Positions 10,411-21,619 of a DNA stretch of 64,000 nt are shown here, piece by piece (positions within the stretch are counted from its first letter, which is position 1; each line of letters starts with the position of its first letter). The stretch spans positions 52,528,235-52,592,234 of the forward strand of contig OZ038517.1 of NCBI GenBank assembly GCA_964036315.1. Direction: 5' to 3'. The notes beneath the pieces were generated by a model. It was given only the letters and a program-made list of their open reading frames with translations, was not told the DNA's origin and did no database searches. This DNA comes from Acanthosepion esculentum (lineage: Eukaryota > Mollusca > Cephalopoda > Sepiida > Sepiidae). A program made the position numbers and the translations under genes.

Positions 10411-10652
10411 CCCTTTGAGTCCTCACCATCGCTTTACCCGTGGTGGAAAAAAATGACGTAATGCCCAGCCACCGGTTGAACAGTGGTAGAGAAAAATGAC
10501 TTAATGCCCAGGCACTAGTTGAACGGTGGGTAAATACTTGTAACTATTTTTTATATCTACCGTAAAACATTACATACCAATTATTTGCGAATTGTGACTC
10601 AGAAGCTCTGGCAGAAGGATTAAACTTGTTCATGAACGCAGAGCTCAAAGGG
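10411..10652. mobile_element. piggyBac-type MITE with TTAA target duplication
   Basis: TTAA (10407-10410) + CCCTTTGAG at the left and CTCAAAGGG + TTAA (10653-10656) at the right. TTAA duplication and CCC...GGG ends are hallmarks of piggyBac elements. The 242-bp interior has no ORF but repeats a 'GGTTGAAC.GTGG' module (about 10463 and 10516). Confidence 0.85.
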
Positions 10653-10779
10653 TTAACAGACCGCTTATTAAAAATTGTGTCATTTTGTGTTTAAAAGTTT
10701 TTCTTTTCTTTTTTTTTCATTTAGAATTGGCTCGAAAAAGGAATGTCAAAAATAACTGTCATGCTGTACTGTTTAAAAA

Positions 10780-11510
10780 TCATTTCACCCCAAGCAAGGC
10801 AATAAAGTCACTAAGACGCAAGGGGTTGCCGAGTTTGAGAGAATATAAGAAGAAAAAACACTATAGGAGAGAAGACAATAAAAGAACATCAAGAAGACAT
10901 TGCATTTAAATTTTGAGGATCAAATTTGACACGGAAGCAAGAAACCGGAAGAGAATTCCACAAGTGAGAAGTGCGAGAGAAGAAACTGTTAGCATAGAAC
11001 TTACGGTTGCATCTATCTAATTCAACTATGAATTGATGAAACTTTAAAAACTTTACCACCAATCTAGCACTGGGCTTAAATCCATAAAGTCTAGGTATAG
11101 AGGAAAGTTCATCAGAACAATTATCATGAAAATATTTATAGAAAAGACACAGGGAAGCTATATTACAGCAGTGGGAAAGTAACTGAAGCTAAGATGCCAG
11201 GTTAGGACCAATAATACTGCAGATTCTTCTTTGCATTTTATGAAGAATCTTTAAATATATATTTAGAGATTTTTGATAAAATTCGAAATTCCGGAGCAGA
11301 TGTGGCAGCAATATTCAAAGAAATGACCCATGGTTGTCTGATAAATATGTAAAATAAATTCCAGCGAAAAAAATTGTCTAGCATGACAAGGTCAACCAAC
11401 TTTCCTAGCTGCAGATTGAGGAATTGATTGCCGTAATCGGAAATTGAAGAACCGGAAAGCGTTAGTCACTCTCCTGCAGCCATGCTGATGGAAGGTAAAA
11501 ATGAACTGTT
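10780..11510 (-). pseudogene. LINE 3' end, minus strand
   Basis: Begins with the reversed 3' tail TTTCACCCCAAGCAAGGC and continues through the reversed C-terminal coding part (TGTTAGCATAGAACTTACG, also present in the copies at 31200, 59640 and 62690). All frames are broken. Confidence 0.75.
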
Positions 11511-13080
11511 TTGGTTTCATTTCTTAAAAATTCGGAAAATATATGTACTAGCAGCCATACCCATCTGGTCGATCAGAAAAGGCGTTCAATTATAATGGAG
11601 CAAAAAGAGCATCATGTTTAGATGCAACAGAGTCTATCTTCAATTACTTTAAAGTACTTTCATAAAAAAACATTTTGAATGAATGCAGTTACTGATATAA
11701 CAAAAGTAGTCTGCATTTATTCAATCGAATTTAGCTGAAGACATGAAGGGGTAAAACAGGCAACATGAAGACCCACTTCAGATGACAATTATTTTGAAGT
11801 TTTTGAAATTCAATTTGTCAGTGTGCTACCAGGGATGTAAAAGTGGATACATTTATAAAGCAATTGTTAAGTTTGATGAAAAATGGTTGAAAGATCAACG
11901 AAAAATAAGAAACCGGTAAAAATTGCCATTTTTCGCTATTTACGCGAGTTTTTACTATATGAATGGACTCAATTATCAAGTTAAATGAATGTTAAATAAT
12001 CAACTTACTGTTGGCTACAACTGAGTGAAGTCTGTATTAGATTGCTTGAAAATTGAGGGAGATTTTAGTTTAAAATTGGTGTTGAAATCGATTTTTTGGT
12101 TTTCGCGGTTTTTCGCTAAACGCAATGACATAGAAATAAAAATGAGGTATCGTTGAGCTCGTTATGATGTAAGTAACCGACATACTGAGTGTGAACGAAA
12201 TCAAAGGAAAAAAGTTGAATTTATCGATATTTGATCGGCTTTATCGATTATTGATTTTTTTTAAATTATCGATTTTTTACACTAAGGCCCTATCTCTTAC
12301 ATTGTACAATGTATTTGCCAAGTTTGGTCAAAATCGCTTGCATGGAACTTGAGTAAAAAGGTATCACACAGGCAGACACACATACATCCTCTGTTTTATA
12401 TATCAAGATTATTTTTTGTCCAATGAAAAGAGGAGGCTTATGTCCGCGTAAATTTCAAATTGAAGCTTCGTTTGAGCCCCGTCTGATGATATCAGGATCA
12501 TCGGATGAACAGCAATTGTTTAGGCGGCAGGAAGGGATTTGGACGTCACGTGCGACGGAAGTCTTTTGATTCACTCTACATCAAAATCTTTTGAATGGAT
12601 GTGAACGCTAAGAAAGCAAAAACAATAATACTAAATAGTCGCTGTCTGTGCAGGGGGCACCGAATATCACATCCAGCTCACAAAACAAATCACCACCAAA
12701 AATATATAAAATACAATTTAAAAAGAGCCAATCGCAGGTGTTGCCGCTAAAGTTAAAAGTATGACAAAAAACAAAAAACAAAAAAAAAACAAACGCTGAG
12801 GCATGATCCACCCTGTCTGCTTTTAAGAACGCCGCTCTCGACGCTGTCGGCAATCGAGGGCAAGCTATCAACATCACCACCAGTAATCTCGGTCAACCGA
12901 CCTGACACAAGAATCAACTCCAGCTCCTACCGACTCTCCCCATCCTCCAGGTTGCTTCTCTCGCCCACAAAGAAACATTTCACCAAGATCCTCCATATCA
13001 GCAATGAAAAAAGAATTTTATATTCTTTTCTTTCCGCCTCATCGACAATACCTTGTTGTTTTGTTTTTATCGTCCAACCA
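11511..13080. other. no gene recognised; dispersed repeat tail near 12290-12420
   Basis: No convincing ORF. 'GTTTGGTCAAAATCGCTTGC', GGCAGACACACATACAT and 'TTTTATATATCAAGATT' look like the 3' end of a dispersed invertebrate retroposon, but I cannot name the family. 12720-12800 has an A-rich CAAAAAACAAA run. Confidence 0.4.
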
Positions 13081-13084
13081 TATG

Positions 13085-13245
13085 AGTTGTCATATTTATT
13101 GTAAAAAAATAGGAATTTAATACAAACAGTGATGAGTTTTAACATTTTTTTACTCGTATTTCGTGCATTTTAATTCAAACAGGCTAAATAAACGCTATTC
13201 GAAATCAAATAATAATGAAAAAGTTCCACTCTGGGAAATTTTACC
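13085..13245. repeat. duplicate of 3316-3465
   Basis: 'TTTTTACTCG', TGCATTTTAATT and 'CTAAATAAACGCTA' match 3316-3465. It is the missing end of the duplication broken at 10245. Confidence 0.75.
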
Positions 13246-13479
13246 TATATTACTTTTAATATTACAAGTGTAAACAAACAATACGACATAATGGTGTAGT
13301 GGAGATTGCAGAAGAAAAGGATATAATATACAGTTTATTTTAATGACGTATACCGGTGTAGACATTGTGGCTTAATTGTTATGGTATTTTCGTAATTCAA
13401 TTTTTCCTGAATGCTTATTCTATATTCCCCGTATATCACCGCTTAATTTACGGTCGGTGTATAACTGATTTTTTTGTTA

Positions 13480-13665
13480 TTTTGTTATTTACAGTTTATC
13501 AACCCTTCGTGGATTATTTTACTCCGAAACATATTTTGCATTGTAAGGAATTGCTTCCAATACCGAGTGTTTCCAAGCGACCCCACCATCTAAGTACTGA
13601 CCGGGTTTGACACTGCTTTTTTCTCGGTGATCGTGCGTGTACCGGTGTTTTCAGCGTAGGCTTCA
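13480..13665 (-). repeat. 5S-derived SINE, short form
   Basis: Minus strand: 5S-like block (GTCAAACCCGGTCAGTACTT, AGATGGTGGGGTCGC) directly joined to the SINE body and the GGGTTGATAAACTG tail (about 13495). The tRNA-like part is missing, giving a 5S-only variant. Confidence 0.6.
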
Positions 13666-13839
13666 ATGCTTGAAGACCGAACAGAAGAAAAGTGATAGAT
13701 TAAACAAAGGACGGCATGTCACATGTAAGAAGAGATATAAAGAGTTATGTCACCCTTAGTGTGCATCAGATACTCTTAAGGTAGTATGGAGCCGTGAAGA
13801 ACACCATTCAGTTAAGTGACAAGTTTCTTCACTTTAATT

Positions 13840-13860
13840 CTCTCTCTCTATCTCCCTCTC

Positions 13861-13919
<59 letters not shown>

Positions 13920-13948
13920 CGAGAGACAGAGAGAGACAGAGAGAGAGA
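13840..13948. repeat. (TA)n flanked by (CT)n and (GA)n
   Basis: CT-rich on the left, TA in the middle (13864-13918) and GAGAGACA on the right, so the whole tract can fold back on itself. Confidence 0.95.
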
Positions 13949-14040
13949 TTTGAATACATTTTTTATCTCACATTATTTTAAATTGTTTCCAATGAATTCC
14001 GATAGCAAAATCGACCCCGTTTCTTCTCTTTTTTTTTAAT

Positions 14041-14255
14041 CATTTTACCCGAAGCAAGGCAATAAAGCCTCTAAGATGCTGAGGGGGGGGGGGTACTGGG
14101 TGTTACAGAATATGAGAAAATATACTATTGCGGAGAGAAAACAATAAAAGTAAGAGTTAAGAAGACAGAAGATATCGATTGATATTGCCTTTAAACGTTC
14201 GAAGATCAAAGTAAAATGAGATCGAATAGAGTCCAATTCCGACGTTTGTAACATT
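14041..14255 (-). pseudogene. LINE 3' end, minus strand
   Basis: Reversed tail 'ATTTTACCCGAAGCAAGG' followed by a reversed frame reading 'LDSIRSHFTLIFERLKAISI', the drifted C-terminus of the dominant LINE. It contains a run of nine G near 14083. Confidence 0.65.
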
Positions 14256-14750
14256 CAATTTAAAAGAGGGCTCAATACAAAAAAAGAGCAATATTCTTTA
14301 TTTTAAAATATTACATCAAAAACATGAAAAAAACGCATGTTTTACATGTTTTTGATCTAATATCTTAAAATAATATGTATATATATAAAAGTGAACAAAG
14401 AAGTCAACACTTAGAGGCGACAGTCTGTTTCATGCTAGATGCAATCGTCAGGCCACCTATATTTCTTCATATATATATATTTTTGTCATCCACAGACAGA
14501 CTGTTTCGCAGGATCGAAACCCGACTGAATTGGCGTCAGTCGGAACCTCTACCACTAAGCCGTCGGCTCACGGCAGGGATGAACGTGAATTTTAGCGTGT
14601 TTATTTTTTAGATTTGGATAGACACACAGTGACTGACAGTGACTTAATTCTGCCGAAGATTCATGCTATATTAGCTTAAATAGTCACTGTTTACAAACTT
14701 ACACCTCAAACCAAAGAGCTCAACCGAAATTAATTTTTCAGAAGCCAATA

Positions 14751-14889
14751 CTAGAATAATCCTAAGGAGCCAGGCAAACCTACCTAGGTTTCACCTAAAC
14801 GGATCTTCAGGGTAAAAGCCGGTTTTACCCTGAAGATCCGTTTAGGTGAGACCTATGTAGGTTTGCATGGCTCCTTAGGATTATTCTAG
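14751..14889. repeat. 139-bp near-perfect palindrome
   Basis: The left arm starts CTAGAATAATCCTAAGGAGC and the right arm ends with its exact reverse complement GCTCCTTAGGATTATTCTAG. The arms are about 66 bp with only a few mismatches; the centre is GCCGG between AAAA and TTTT. No ORF. Confidence 0.95.
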
Positions 14890-15113
14890 TTTATCACTCA
14901 AATTAGCGTATTGAGCACTCTACGTTTAATCTTTCTACTCGTTTTTTTTTGTTTTGTTTTTTTGTTTTGGACTTGGAGCTTAAGCACTTGACAATTGGTC
15001 TTGTATAGTGTTCATGTTCTTGGTTCTTTCTTTTTTATTTCCAATTTTTCCTTGGGTATCGATTTGTTCGGCTACAAGTTGAGCTATCCGAGATTTTCCA
15101 AACGAGTATTACC

Positions 15114-15173
<60 letters not shown>
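15114..15173. repeat. (TA)n microsatellite
   Basis: Pure TA run just outside the inverted-repeat element at 15187-15624. Confidence 0.97.
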
Positions 15174-15178
<5 letters not shown>

Positions 15179-15186
15179 CTTTATCT

Positions 15187-15624
15187 TTATACGTTATTTA
15201 TATAGAAACAAAGATTTAAGTAAATGCTCTGTTTATAATAAACAGTATTAACAACATTTACCGGTCTGAATGCCCAAGAAATTTCAGAGAAAATATGCGT
15301 ATATTAAAATAATTGTCGGACTTTGTCCATTTCATAATATATGACGTCATTTGTTTACATTAAGATAAGCTTCGAGCATATATGAGCGTTCGAGGTGAAC
15401 CATGGGAAGTTTGTACTTTAAAAACAGTAATTCGACCTAATTAACCAGATGCTTCCTTCGTAGCTAAATGGTATAGCACGTCAGGCTATATGAAGGTTCC
15501 GTGTAGGACACAGGTTCGATTCCTGTTGGAGACGCTTATTTTCTATAAAATTTCTCGGACATTCAAGCTGCTAAATGTTAATACTGCTTATTATAAACAG
15601 AGGATTTACATAAATAACGTATAA
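15187..15624. mobile_element. inverted-repeat element enclosing a tRNA-like sequence
   Basis: The left arm (about 15187-15282) and the right arm (about 15549-15624) are reverse complements with small indels, sharing 'TATACGTTATTTAT', CTGTTTATAATAA and 'GAATG.CC.AGAAATTT'. The tRNA-like sequence at 15451-15535 lies between them. A 42-bp direct repeat ('ATTAAAATAATTGTCGGACT') at 15301 and 15635 is also present. No transposase is visible. Confidence 0.7.
15451..15535 (+). pseudogene. tRNA-like sequence
   Basis: Perfect A box TAGCTAAATGG, B box GGTTCGATTCC, and a T-arm that pairs fully (ACAGG/CCTGT). The acceptor stem pairs poorly and no normal anticodon arm forms, so it is not a working tRNA gene. 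It could still recruit RNA polymerase III. Confidence 0.65.
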
Positions 15625-15663
15625 CAATAATATATATTAAAATAATTGTCGGACTTAATCCAT

Positions 15664-15666
15664 TTC

Positions 15667-15735
<69 letters not shown>

Positions 15736-15736
15736 T
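15664..15736. repeat. (TA)n(TG)n microsatellite
   Basis: TA run turning into GTGTGT at about 15714. Confidence 0.97.
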
Positions 15737-15744
15737 ACTATCAG

Positions 15745-15870
15745 ATGCAGATAAAATATGGATAAAAATCCAACAGGATGATAAAAGAAAAGAACAACTA
15801 GGAAACGTATATCAATCTAACAGGTTTCAGTTTTATTAAATCTTCGTCAGAGATTTAGGGAAAACAGGCA
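15745..15870 (-). mobile_element. probable Penelope-like 3' terminus, second family
   Basis: Minus strand reads TCTGACGAAGATTTAATAAA, ACTGAAACCTGTTAGATTG and 'TTTTATCATCCTGTTGG'. The 'GAAGAT...GAAAC' layout mirrors the 3' UTR at 8565-8600, but the sequence differs. Assigned by layout only. Confidence 0.45.
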
Positions 15871-16140
15871 AAAAGACAGAAACTCTGATATTTTCAATTT
15901 TATTTGAGTTAGTTTCATTGGTCAGTTACAGATTACGTGCATTACAACCGTAGATAAGTCTATATGCGTTTAAGTCTGCGATGATTCTTGCATGTCTAAG
16001 TGGGCATCGGATGGTAATATGTGTATTCATAATCGTGCATGTGTGTCTGTCTAGTGGGAGTTCTAATGTTTTTACGTTTATGCGGTCAGCTAGCGCAGCG
16101 GGGTATCACTTCATTCCATTCCATGACTGATCTCTTTAAG

Positions 16141-16141
<1 letters not shown>

Positions 16142-16189
<48 letters not shown>
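16142..16189. repeat. (TA)n microsatellite
   Basis: TA dinucleotides directly upstream of the mariner-like remnant. Confidence 0.97.
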
Positions 16190-16192
<3 letters not shown>

Positions 16193-16205
16193 ATAAATAT
16201 GTGTA

Positions 16206-16620
16206 TACAGTGTGTTGCCAAAAAATTGGCACCATTTTGTAGTCTAGCCAATTCTCACCCAAATGATTTCAAATTTGAACAAAATGTGTAAAAACTCAGT
16301 TGACTATGCGGACTTATCTCAATGCGAATCTACCAGGAAGATGGATCGAGCGTGCCAGTCATAATGGCAATGTGCTGTTGAAATGGCCAACACGTTCATC
16401 TGACTTCACACATTGCGATGTTTTTTTCTATGGAGCTATGTGAAAAGACATGTCTATATAACTCCTATTTCTACAAGCTTAGAGAAAATTGAGCAGAGAA
16501 TCTCTTATACGCTGGAGAATGTTACGCAAGATAGGCTACAACGTGTTTGGCAGGAGCTGGACTACAAACTTGACGTGTGTTGTGTCACACGTGGTTCGCA
16601 TATTGAACATTTGTGAAGCT
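16206..16620 (+). pseudogene. Tc1/mariner-superfamily transposase, C-terminal remnant
   Basis: Reads ESTRKMDRA (from an ancestral LPGRWIGRAG-like motif), then CFFLWSYVKRHVYITP and LQRVWQELDYKLDVC, ending VTRGSHIEHL before a stop. This is the end of a DDE transposase of the group whose ends read CDFFLWGYVKD...HIEHL. The catalytic Asp before the FFLW motif is visible only as 'THCDVFF' across a frameshift. Together with 29676-30214 it shows that this group was active here. Confidence 0.8.
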
Positions 16621-16799
16621 TTGTGAAATCGGTTATAAAATCTACATCCCTTTGAATATTTTGTTCGGATTTTGATAAATAAACCTTGTTTAATTTCGTT
16701 TGTCCTTTGAAGATCTTCAAAAAACTATAAAAGTACAAGGATCTTGAAGTGGAAATCTAAAAAATGTGACACGTGAGGACATCAACAATTCCAGTTGTC

Positions 16800-16940
16800 G
16801 TTGGAACCTTATTATTGAGTGGAAACGATTTAGATTTGAAATTTGATTCTCCTGACACCAGAAAATTGACACTATACCAAACTAGCAACTTTACTGCATG
16901 AATAAGAGAAGGTAGTAGGCCATCTTGATACTTTTGTGGC
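16800..16940. repeat. ~120-bp repeat, copy 1 (partner 17955-18081)
   Basis: GATTTAGATTTGAAATTTGA, ATACCAAACTAGC and GGTAGTAGGCCATCTTGA are shared in order with 17955-18081, about 15% diverged. Confidence 0.8.
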
Positions 16941-17954
16941 ACAGACCATGAGGACAGGGCAAAATTTACTTACCTGCTTGTACATTTATGGAACCTCAAT
17001 TTAAACAAGACCCTTACATATCTCCCCTTGTGTGGAGACAAATAACCATGAATATCCAAATATATTTTATGACCTTTTATTGCAGAAGGTTTAAATTGCA
17101 CAGTTGTTAATATCGAGAAGATAGAATTTTTTTGTTTTTTTTAACAACCACAATTCTTTTTCAGATTAGTACAAATAAATAACACTTCATGTAGAACAAC
17201 ATTAATGACATTGTGTAAAATGATATAAAAGAAACAGATTCTTGTTGGGGAATTTAAAAAAAACTAAACCTTTTTACAAATTAGCTTATGTGTGAGAACT
17301 TTACTAGAAATAAGTTAACTGCTCGAATTTTGTTTTCGTATTACAAGTTAGGTACTTTGACAACATTTTATGTATTCTTTACTTTGTCTTAAGAAATACA
17401 TGCATGAAATACATTGAAATAATTTACATATCTTTGGAGTTGAAATTTTGGTTTTATTTACAAGGAACTGGAACGAAGATGTTAAAATATCGCCCTAATG
17501 TTTCTTCTCTGTGTCCTTTCTAGAAATACTCTCATGGTAATTGTTCAGGTGAGCACTTTGCTATGGTACCTAGAGTTTTTTTTAATTTGAGTGGGTCGAT
17601 CTATAAAATCAAATTTGGAGACTAAGAGAAAAATGAATTTATTTTAAAACCCTAAAAAATCAGATAATATACAAGATTTTATTCAAAACTTAAATAGTAT
17701 TAGCTTTTAAAGCTTTCTTAAATTTTGTAGAAATATTTTTAGTTCTGTCCTTGAATGAAACTATATATGCATCCATGCAAATGTACATACCCACACAATT
17801 TGAATGAAATTGTAATGGACATCTGTGTCACAAGGACTAATTTCCCTTTCAATCTGACAACAACTGCTGAGTAACAGGAAAAGAGTATAAAAATATGCTG
17901 CCCTTTGCAGTCATTTTTATGAAGACTCCTGTACTTAAACTGAATTTTTAAAAA

Positions 17955-18081
17955 AGTATGTTAAACAGAAACAATTTAGATTTGAAATTTGATTTTCTTA
18001 GCATCAGCAAATTGACAGTATACCAAACTAGCCAAAACGTCTTTACTGCATGAATGAAGGTAGTAGGCCATCTTGACACTT
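17955..18081. repeat. ~120-bp repeat, copy 2
   Basis: Direct partner of 16800-16940. The 1 kb between them has no recognised coding content. Confidence 0.8.
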
Positions 18082-19419
<1,338 letters not shown>

Positions 19420-19719
19420 ATGAATTATTAAATGAATCTAAACAAGTACCATATCGGTGAGATATAAAAAAAATAAATCATTAACTTAATTATAGATTAA
19501 ATGTAAAGAGGGGGAAATTAAAAAATTGTAAAAGATATCTAACAAATTACAGCTAGTAATTAAAAATTGATAATATAAGGGGTAAATGAGAGTATTACAT
19601 AAATCTAACTTGATACAAAGTTAAAAAAACTGATAGGAAGAAAGTAATTTGAAAGGGGTAACTAGGAAAGAAAATTAAACTATATGTGGTAAATGAAAAT
19701 GGATTTTCCGATGTTGAAA

Positions 19720-20625
19720 ATGTATTATATCAGTTTGAATTTACTTCTATGATGACATTTAGTAACCAATTCATTCCTTTGATTTAGTAAAATATTTTGA
19801 TTGCCAAATGAAATAATTCTAATTTTCTCTTCTAGGCATAAGTTACATCTACCTTTAAAGTTACTAGGATTTTGAGAAAAACCTATGAATTCCCAGTCAA
19901 TTTGAAGGTTCATGTTTTTCTCTTAGTTCCCAAAGTTTTTTTGAGAGAGCAGTTTGATGCTTCAGTCTTGGGTTGGAAAAAGTGTGTGTATGGTTATAAA
20001 GTCTATGTTTCCATTCCACCGCAGAAATACCAATATAAACATGGTGATTTGATCTATATTCTTTGGGGTAAATGGCAGCTTGATAAATGACATTAGATGT
20101 TCTACATTTTCCCTCGACTGGGCAAAGATTGTTATTCCTACAATAACAGGGGGTCCTTGTTGATACAATTGAATTTGTTTAGAATATATTTGTTGTGGTA
20201 GTCAATTATTTTAAACATGATCTTTGTACGTGAGTAACTTATTTTAACAGTTTTTCTGTTAAAGATCTTACTTAAAGGTTGTTATTCCGGAAGTGCTTAT
20301 AAGTTTCAAGAAAACTTGTCTAATATTAATTCTGGATAACCTACAGAAGAGGGTAGGGGTTGAACCATATTTTTTGTGCGTCCTGCTGCTTTTAAGCTCA
20401 CCATTGTTATTTATGGGGCTTAAGTAAGCTAGTTTATTAACAAATCCACTTTTGTGGTGAGCATTTTCGTATAATACTTTATTTTTATTAAAGATACTCT
20501 TATTAGATGACAGTTTACTCATTCTAGAATTAACAGTAATTGCTATCTGCTTCAAGATAGTATAGGGGTAGTTAGAGTCAACGTTAATATAGTTAGGATA
20601 TATTCCCTTGCATCTTAGTGGCATT
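19720..20625 (-). pseudogene. Penelope-like element, second lineage: linker and GIY-YIG C-terminus
   Basis: Minus-strand frames read, in order, DSNYPYTILKQIAITVNSRM, KLSSNKSIFNKNKVLYENA, a CYCRNNNLCPVEGKC cysteine cluster, EYRSNHHVYIGISAVEWKHR, and GRCNLCLEEKIRIISF...NQRNELVTKCHHRSKF. Known Penelope-like proteins place this after the reverse transcriptase, with the cysteine cluster and a GIY-YIG nuclease (here YIGIS) at the end. Two or three frameshifts break it. It differs strongly from the copies at 195 and 8040. Its right edge joins a LINE 3' tail at 20600-20655. Confidence 0.75.
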
Positions 20626-20655
20626 ATCGCCTTGCTTTGAGGCGAAATGATTAAA
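20600..20655 (+). mobile_element. isolated LINE 3' tail
   Basis: CTTAGTGGCATTATCGCC then 'CTTGCTTTGAGGCGAAATGA', the tail of the dominant LINE with no coding part attached. Confidence 0.6.
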
Positions 20656-20659
20656 AAGA

Positions 20660-21600
20660 TATATATTTATTACAATATTTATAAATTTTATTTCAGTATA
20701 TTCTTTTCAAACAATGACATAATTTTGGCTTACTTTATGTAAAGTCTTCAAAGGACGCTCTGAAAGGAAAGTCTCTTATTTCCCTGAAAAGTGCAACGGC
20801 TACACGGAGCATAATAACACCGTCGGATAGAGCAAGTTTTCAGCTACAAATCACTATTTTTTTTTCCTAAACAGCTGTTACCATTGGTTATGCATTTTCG
20901 AGTCAGTCTTCACTTCGGGAGTTGACAGCTGTGTAGAGTCGCCCGGAACGTAGCTCAAAACTGATAAAACGCATTAACTGTGCGCTCTGACTGTGCTCCT
21001 ATCCACTGTTTGGTCTTTAAAAGCGTTTAGCAAGAGTCGATGAAAGTCAACGTGTGCAGATTTTTGCCTGGAGAATTTCAATGCGACACCTTTTTTTTTG
21101 TACGCTTTCATGTCAGATGTCATTTTGTCAAGGCAAAAAAAAAATAGTGAATTATTAGCGGCAAGTTACAACCTTTACTACCAAACTACCAACGTCCACC
21201 TCTGGGGTAGTAGGCCAGCACATTAAAATAGAGGCATTACTTTTGGAATGACCTCAGTATTTGACCCACACTGGCAAAAATTGAGGATCATATTTAGATA
21301 ATTATGTAATTACATTGGTAATATTTTCTGCATGAGTAATCGAGCCTTTTTATCGACACAATTAACTCTATAGACGCATAACAAAAAGTAAAAATCTAAG
21401 GACAACTAACACGTCTCGTATTGTCAAATGTGGAGGCCATATTTAAGTAATTTGGTAAATACAGGTCTATTAAAAAAAAGAAAGAGCAGATTTCGAAAAT
21501 ATGATAAAAAACAAATGCTAAGAAGAGACATTCAATCTATTACTAGATAGGAAAAGGTTCAAAGTTATACGACAGATAGGGACAATTATGGTAGTCTTTC
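20660..21600. other. no gene recognised
   Basis: No coding motif found. Holds A-runs and a T-rich stretch near 20850. Confidence 0.45.
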
Positions 21601-21619
21601 TCGTCACTCTTCAAAACAT

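Noticed and set aside
12608..12880. 90-codon minus-strand ORF
   Set aside because: Includes translated CAAAAAACAAA runs; no domain recognised.
15451..15535. Functional tRNA gene
   Set aside because: Acceptor and anticodon stems do not form; only the A box, B box and T-arm are good.
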